NCBI GenBank assembly: GCA_910578145.1
Contig: CAJTPJ010000001.1
Coordinates: forward strand, 1 to 64,000
Length of the DNA stretch: 64,000 bases
Source: an uncultured Christensenella sp.
Lineage (GTDB): Bacteria > Bacillota > Clostridia > Christensenellales > Borkfalkiaceae
Direction: 5' to 3'
The notes under the pieces are model-generated. The model had not been told where the DNA came from and did not search any database. It saw only the letters and a list, made by a program, of their open reading frames with translations. Below are positions 59,828 through 64,000 of this stretch, piece by piece; positions within the stretch are counted from its first letter, which is position 1; the number at the start of each line of letters is the position of its first letter. The position numbers and the translations under genes were made by a program.

Positions 59828-61164
59828 AAGCGATATTCAACATCGGATATACAACAGCAACGCCGCCGGCGAGTTATACCGGGGAACGGCGCGCAGATTA
59901 TATAGCCAAGAGAAATTTTTATAATCTTACAGCTGATTATAACTATTTCACGTATACCTTGAACGGGCAAAAGGTTTCAAAAAACGCTAATGCAGAGCAT
60001 TACTTTACCCGTGAAGGTACGAATACCGGGCTTTTCAATATGGATGGCGCCATCGATGAAGAAAAGAAAAACGAGCTTAAAGCTCGCTTGAAGGACACGG
60101 AAAGCACAATCTGGCACGGGTTCATTTCCTTCGATGACGAAACTTCACGCGGTTTTACCAACCAGGAGAACTGCGTGAAGTTTATGCGCCAAACGTTCGG
60201 CTCGTTCCTGGAACGTGCTGGGTTTAAAAAATCGAATATCGAGCTGTACTGTTCTCTGCACGAAGATACGGACCACCGGCACATACACTTTGCGTTCTTT
60301 GAAAAAGAGCCTTTGCGCCTTGATAAGAGCGGTAATCTCGGTTTTACCCGTAGGGGTAAAATTTCGTCGGTGGCTATCGATAATTACCTTGTCTCTGCGA
60401 ATATGCACTTGTCAGAGCACGGCGCAGAATACTACACGGCGCGTGATAAGGCTATTACCGAGCTGAATCGCCTTCGTGAGACCAGAGCTCGCACTGGGTT
60501 CATCGACAGCAGAGCAAGCACCGCATCGCTTATGCTTAACGTTGAGTTAAACAGGCTTATTGCGAAGCTTCCCGCAACCGGACGTTTACAGTACAACGCC
60601 CAGGGAATGGAGAAACTGCGCCCGAATATAGATAAAATCGCCGAATTGCTTATTCGTTCTGATGCTCGAGCTTTTGAAACTCACGGACAGATGCTGAAAG
60701 AGCTTGCCCGCGTAGAAAACGAAGTCAAGCAGCTTTCAGCTGACGGTAGGCTCGGCTACGTCAACGGCAAGAGGATGACGGCGGCGGACATTGCCGCTGC
60801 GATGGATGACGGTCCAATGCGCAACAAGTCAATTCCGCTGAGCCTTATTGATATGCGCAACGTTGACTATTTTGAGCGCTTACGTAACGATTACAAGGCG
60901 AGACTCGGCAACGTCGTGCTGAGTATGTGCAAGGACATACGGCACTCTGAAATGCACGATAACCGCCGTGTAATGCGTGTAAACGACCTGCACAGGAAAA
61001 TAAGAGCAAAGCATCAGAGGAAATATCGCAAAGACCTTCTGCGTGAGACACAAAGCGCTATCGGCGCTATATGTCACCAGGAACGAGCGAACTTCCTTAA
61101 ATCGGTTCAACAGCATGAACGCGATATCGAGTTCGAAAAAATGCAAGGGAACACGGCAGTATAA
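59824..61164 (+). CDS. MobP/MobL-type relaxase
   Basis: 446 residues. The metal-binding three-histidine motif is in HEDTDHRHIHFAFFE (residues 145-159), the hallmark of MobP-type relaxases. The N-terminus (IFNIGYTTATPPASYTGERRADYIAKR) has several tyrosines, one of which should be the nicking residue. The C-terminal half is helical and basic, for DNA or partner contact. It cuts one strand at oriT and stays attached to its 5' end during transfer. Confidence 0.9.
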   Translation: MKAIFNIGYTTATPPASYTGERRADYIAKRNFYNLTADYNYFTYTLNGQKVSKNANAEHYFTREGTNTGLFNMDGAIDEEKKNELKARLKDTESTIWHGFISFDDETSRGFTNQENCVKFMRQTFGSFLERAGFKKSNIELYCSLHEDTDHRHIHFAFFEKEPLRLDKSGNLGFTRRGKISSVAIDNYLVSANMHLSEHGAEYYTARDKAITELNRLRETRARTGFIDSRASTASLMLNVELNRLIAKLPATGRLQYNAQGMEKLRPNIDKIAELLIRSDARAFETHGQMLKELARVENEVKQLSADGRLGYVNGKRMTAADIAAAMDDGPMRNKSIPLSLIDMRNVDYFERLRNDYKARLGNVVLSMCKDIRHSEMHDNRRVMRVNDLHRKIRAKHQRKYRKDLLRETQSAIGAICHQERANFLKSVQQHERDIEFEKMQGNTAV

Positions 61165-61176
61165 GGAGACCACAGA

Positions 61177-61545
61177 ATGAAAATTATTGCAGTAGGTTGT
61201 AATAAGCGTTTTGATAACGAATATGCCAATGAGTTTATTCAGAGAGAGTGCGGTGGCAAGGCTGAATTAATTAGCAAAAAAATAATAAAAAGATTTATTC
61301 GCGCATTTTTTAAGACAACTCGCGTTGAAATTTTATATTACGCTTTCCCGCATGTTATTGATTGTCGCATCGGTGGGTTGCAGCTTGATATTTTTCAGTT
61401 GTACGGCGAAAATGCACCGCATAAACCATATGACACGGCAAATCCCTTCGGAGTAGTGTCATTCTGGAATGTAGGAGAAATTGCTTATGCAGAATTACTC
61501 AAAAACGGAGAAATAAAGATATTTCCTTACGGAGAATTTGAATGA
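61177..61545 (+). CDS. Hypothetical protein between relaxase and coupling protein
   Basis: 122 residues, soluble, basic in the middle (KKIIKRFIRAFFKTTRVEILYY) with a beta-rich C-terminus. No family recognised. AAGGAG site upstream; it overlaps the coupling protein gene by four bases, so it is probably made together with the transfer proteins. Confidence 0.65.
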   Translation: MKIIAVGCNKRFDNEYANEFIQRECGGKAELISKKIIKRFIRAFFKTTRVEILYYAFPHVIDCRIGGLQLDIFQLYGENAPHKPYDTANPFGVVSFWNVGEIAYAELLKNGEIKIFPYGEFE

Positions 61546-63785
61546 AAAAAAGTAAAGACGTTTTTAAGCGTTGGAAGAAACGCAGCTTAAAATTTAAAAT
61601 TCTAACCGGCGTTGGTTTAGCCGTTGCGCTCATCGTTTTGCCGTTATTGCTTTTTGCTCTGCTTATAATGGTGTTTACGCACTCAAGCTTTGCATCCGTA
61701 TGGAGTAACGGTCTTTTATACGGGTTGTGGGCGATAGCGCTGGCAGCAATAACTGTCTTCGTTCTCTTCGAGATCCGCACTCTTGGCTCATGGCGAGTAC
61801 TCAAGATAAATAAAGACCTTGAAGACTCACACTTTATGAGCGAGCGGGAAATCGCTCGTAATGAGGGCTTTACCGTAACGGAGTTCTCGAACCTGCAGAA
61901 CGTTAAAGACGGACTGTTAATAATGGCTGAGCGGCAACGTAACGATATGAACGTAGTTTTACTGAATCCCATTCACACGATGGTTATCGCTACCACGGGT
62001 ACAGGTAAAACTACTACGTACATTGAACCGTCTATTGAGATATTGTCTCGCACGTCAACAAAGCCTTGTATGGTAATCACAGATCCTAAAGGCGAGCTGT
62101 ACGGGAGACACGCAAATTCTCTTAAGAATAGCGGCTATAACGTTTACATAATCGATTTAACGGATACATATCATTCGACGCTTTGGAACCCGTTTAACGA
62201 CGTTTTTAAAAAGACTGCACGTATTTCAGAAGAGATAACGCAAGTAAAAAACAAATATATGTGGGGCGGACTGATTTATCCCACGTATGCAGAAGCTGAA
62301 AAAAGTAAAAGGGAATTCACCGTTCGGCTGAACGATGAAATCTATCAGGAATTGCTAGACCTTATTTATTGTATGTGTCCTGTTGAAGCGGCGCAGGACA
62401 AATCGTGGCAGCAAGGCGCGAGGGATTTACTTTTTGCGATGGCGCTCAGAATGTGGGAAGACGTCCGAGACGGATATATGCCAAAGGAAAAGTTCAATAT
62501 CTATAACCTTTGGTGGAATCTCACCGAGTATGCTCGGGGAGAATGTGAAGTCCTAAAAGAGTACATCGATGAATGTGCGGACGAGACTTCACGTGCAAAA
62601 GGTATGGCGAGTACAGTGCTGGTAAGTGAGGACCGAACGTTGTCTTCGTATCTCGGTTCGGTCAACCAATATCTGCACTGGATGGCGGATGGCGGAGTTG
62701 CGCAGTTGACGAGCGGGAACGAAATCGAGTTCAGCGAGTGGGATGAGCAGCCGAACGCTCTGTTTGTAAAAATACCCGATATGAAAGAGGGTAGACACGG
62801 GCTTGTATCTCTGATGCTGTTGCAGCTCTATAAAGCGCTTAACGAAAAAGGGGAAAAGAACAGCGAATTAAGAGAAACGCCCGATAAGCGTTTAAAACGT
62901 CATTGTTACTTCCTTATGGATGAATTCGGCTCACTGCCGCCCATAAAGAACTTTGATAACATAGTTAAAATAGCTCGAAGTCTTGGGGTATTTATGATAC
63001 CGGTATTACAAGACTATGCGCAGCTTAACAAGGTTTACGGAGAGCAACCTGCATCCACAATAAAAAACAACTGCAACGTTAAAATCTTTTTGGGTACCAA
63101 CGATGAGAAAACCCGTGGGGAGATTTCCGAAGCTTGCGGAAAACACAAAGTTAAGTCCGTGAGCTATAGCGAAAATAAGGATACGGGCGTTAATACGTCG
63201 GCGCAGAGCGTTCCGCTCATTTATCCGCACGAGCTTGCGAATTTGAATAATCCGGCTGACGGTGTGTTCGGTAATGCGGTTGTCATCGCATCCGGTGTAA
63301 ACCCCATAATGAGCCACACTACGCCGTGCTTTAAAGCGTTTGATATTTTTGGTATTGAAGGTGAAGCAAGACCGCCGGAGAAACCGTTTATGATTTTTGA
63401 TGAACAGGCTAATCGTTACGATATTACAAAGCTTATATTTCTGCATCATAATCTTGAAGACGAAGCCGACAGCTCGGATGAAATGTCTGACATTGAAAAT
63501 CCTATAGAAATTCAGCCGAATGATACGGAGAAGAACACGAAAAGAAAAACGGCGTCAGAATTGGTGGAAGAGCAGATTTCCGAGGAACTCGGGAAACTGA
63601 AAGGCAAAATCAGCGATGACGATTTCGTTCGTCTCTCGGCGGCGGACATTCCAAGCAAGATTAAGGTGCTTGACGAGCTTGCAGAAGCTGCGACGCTCGG
63701 CGGTAATATCTTCCTGACTATGCAGATAGAGAAAATTATCAGCTTTATTAAACACAGTACGAGTTTTTCAGTAAAGGAGACTTAA
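61542..63785 (+). CDS. VirD4/TraG-type coupling protein
   Basis: 747 residues. Two N-terminal membrane helices (about residues 18-75) anchor it. The Walker A motif is TTGTGKTTT near residue 150, Walker B is CYFLMDEFGSLPPI near 460, and the family stretch DPKGELYGRHANSLKNSGYNVYIIDL is intact. It links the relaxosome to the mating channel and pumps DNA out. It is followed by an exported protein gene; the channel genes are expected beyond the window. Confidence 0.94.
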   Translation: MKKSKDVFKRWKKRSLKFKILTGVGLAVALIVLPLLLFALLIMVFTHSSFASVWSNGLLYGLWAIALAAITVFVLFEIRTLGSWRVLKINKDLEDSHFMSEREIARNEGFTVTEFSNLQNVKDGLLIMAERQRNDMNVVLLNPIHTMVIATTGTGKTTTYIEPSIEILSRTSTKPCMVITDPKGELYGRHANSLKNSGYNVYIIDLTDTYHSTLWNPFNDVFKKTARISEEITQVKNKYMWGGLIYPTYAEAEKSKREFTVRLNDEIYQELLDLIYCMCPVEAAQDKSWQQGARDLLFAMALRMWEDVRDGYMPKEKFNIYNLWWNLTEYARGECEVLKEYIDECADETSRAKGMASTVLVSEDRTLSSYLGSVNQYLHWMADGGVAQLTSGNEIEFSEWDEQPNALFVKIPDMKEGRHGLVSLMLLQLYKALNEKGEKNSELRETPDKRLKRHCYFLMDEFGSLPPIKNFDNIVKIARSLGVFMIPVLQDYAQLNKVYGEQPASTIKNNCNVKIFLGTNDEKTRGEISEACGKHKVKSVSYSENKDTGVNTSAQSVPLIYPHELANLNNPADGVFGNAVVIASGVNPIMSHTTPCFKAFDIFGIEGEARPPEKPFMIFDEQANRYDITKLIFLHHNLEDEADSSDEMSDIENPIEIQPNDTEKNTKRKTASELVEEQISEELGKLKGKISDDDFVRLSAADIPSKIKVLDELAEAATLGGNIFLTMQIEKIISFIKHSTSFSVKET

Positions 63786-63788
63786 TTT

Positions 63789-64000
63789 ATGAGAAAAATT
63801 AAAAAAAGAATTACAGGCTTAATGTTGGTGCTTATATCACTGTTTGCTGTGATTGTGGCGGGTTTGCTGCTTATGTTGAGCCCTTCACAAACGGCACAAG
63901 CGGCGAGCAATAGTGATTTGGTTTTTACAGATGTCGGAAATGGTTATTCGGTTAAAGGAATCGGTCAGTATCCTCAGATGTCTGGGGCATTGAATATTCC
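63789..64000 (+). CDS. Exported protein, cut by the window end
   Basis: The first 70 residues only. A Lys/Arg start and a strong hydrophobic helix (GLMLVLISLFAVIVAGLLLML) end at an AQAAS-like cleavage site, followed by a polar mature part. It starts three bases after the coupling protein gene with AAAGGAG upstream. Could be a surface adhesin of the conjugative element; the family cannot be judged. Confidence 0.7.
   Translation, partial: MRKIKKRITGLMLVLISLFAVIVAGLLLMLSPSQTAQAASNSDLVFTDVGNGYSVKGIGQYPQMSGALNI

Larger units (their letters stand above)
45660..64000 (+). mobile_element. Left part of an integrative conjugative or mobilizable element
   Basis: From shortly after yunB to the window end all genes are on one strand. 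They include ParA, SSB, an ArdC/primase polyvalent protein, MobC-like protein, relaxase and VirD4-type coupling protein, with a family of repeated palindromes starting at 45931. The left boundary lies between 45562 and 45931 and I could not identify a precise att site; no integrase is in view. The right end, and any T4SS channel genes, are beyond the window. Confidence 0.85.

Overview
The window looks like a chromosome segment of a spore-forming Gram-positive bacterium (Bacillota, probably class Clostridia). It carries spoVAC, spoVAD and spoVAE, a yunB homologue, a SpoVB-like flippase, low-to-moderate GC and typical Clostridia gene neighbourhoods. I cannot name a genus from the sequence alone.

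Layout. 1-8 kb: a large surface lipoprotein, a sulfite-exporter-family transporter split into two genes, a SpoVB/MurJ-like flippase, a LysM protein and a Cys-containing hypothetical protein. 8-14.4 kb: a metallophosphoesterase, then a complete UMP operon pyrB-C-F-K-D-E behind a strong promoter and a leader with an intrinsic terminator. 14.4-21.8 kb: polysaccharide deacetylase, a membrane-anchored hypothetical, tRNA-Thr and tRNA-Pro enclosing a small AT-rich island (XRE regulator plus orphan protein), thyA-folA, a VTT-domain membrane protein, a ZIP metal transporter and an SDR oxidoreductase. 21.8-45.6 kb: the spoVAC-spoVAD-spoVAE-yunB sporulation locus.

The central observation is that spoVAD is cut in two by a 21.2-kb element (about 22938-44110). 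The N-terminal 205 codons lie at 22328-22942 and the remaining 126 codons at 44116-44496. Both junctions share CCCCCG, and joining them there restores an uninterrupted 331-codon SpoVAD reading frame. The element encodes a large serine recombinase next to its right end, and the reconstructed attP and attB are each imperfect dyads centred on the same base step. Its cargo is not phage-like. It is one operon for a surface glycan: a WcaJ-type sugar transferase, a GDP-heptose pathway (GmhA, HddA, fused HddC-GmhB), six glycosyltransferase-type proteins (one of them DUF4422), an EpsG-type polymerase and a Wzx flippase. It ends in a phosphonate/LicD decoration module (PEP mutase, phosphonopyruvate decarboxylase, a cytidylyltransferase, LicD). 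One epimerase gene carries a run of ten G, a likely phase-variation site. The arrangement suggests an excisable glycan island that makes formation of a normal SpoVAD (needed for dipicolinate uptake into spores) depend on site-specific recombination.

45.6-64 kb: the left part of a second mobile element, conjugative or mobilizable, whose right end is outside the window. It has a MORN-repeat protein, ParA and a ribbon-helix-helix-like partner, a double AbrB-type regulator, SSB, a winged-helix protein followed by iteron-like repeats, and a 2165-residue polyvalent protein (MuF-C-like, ArdC, MutS-I-like, primase-polymerase). A candidate oriT, a MobC-like protein, a relaxase and a VirD4-type coupling protein follow. 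Eleven copies of a 25-bp near-palindrome are scattered through this element, some inside reading frames.
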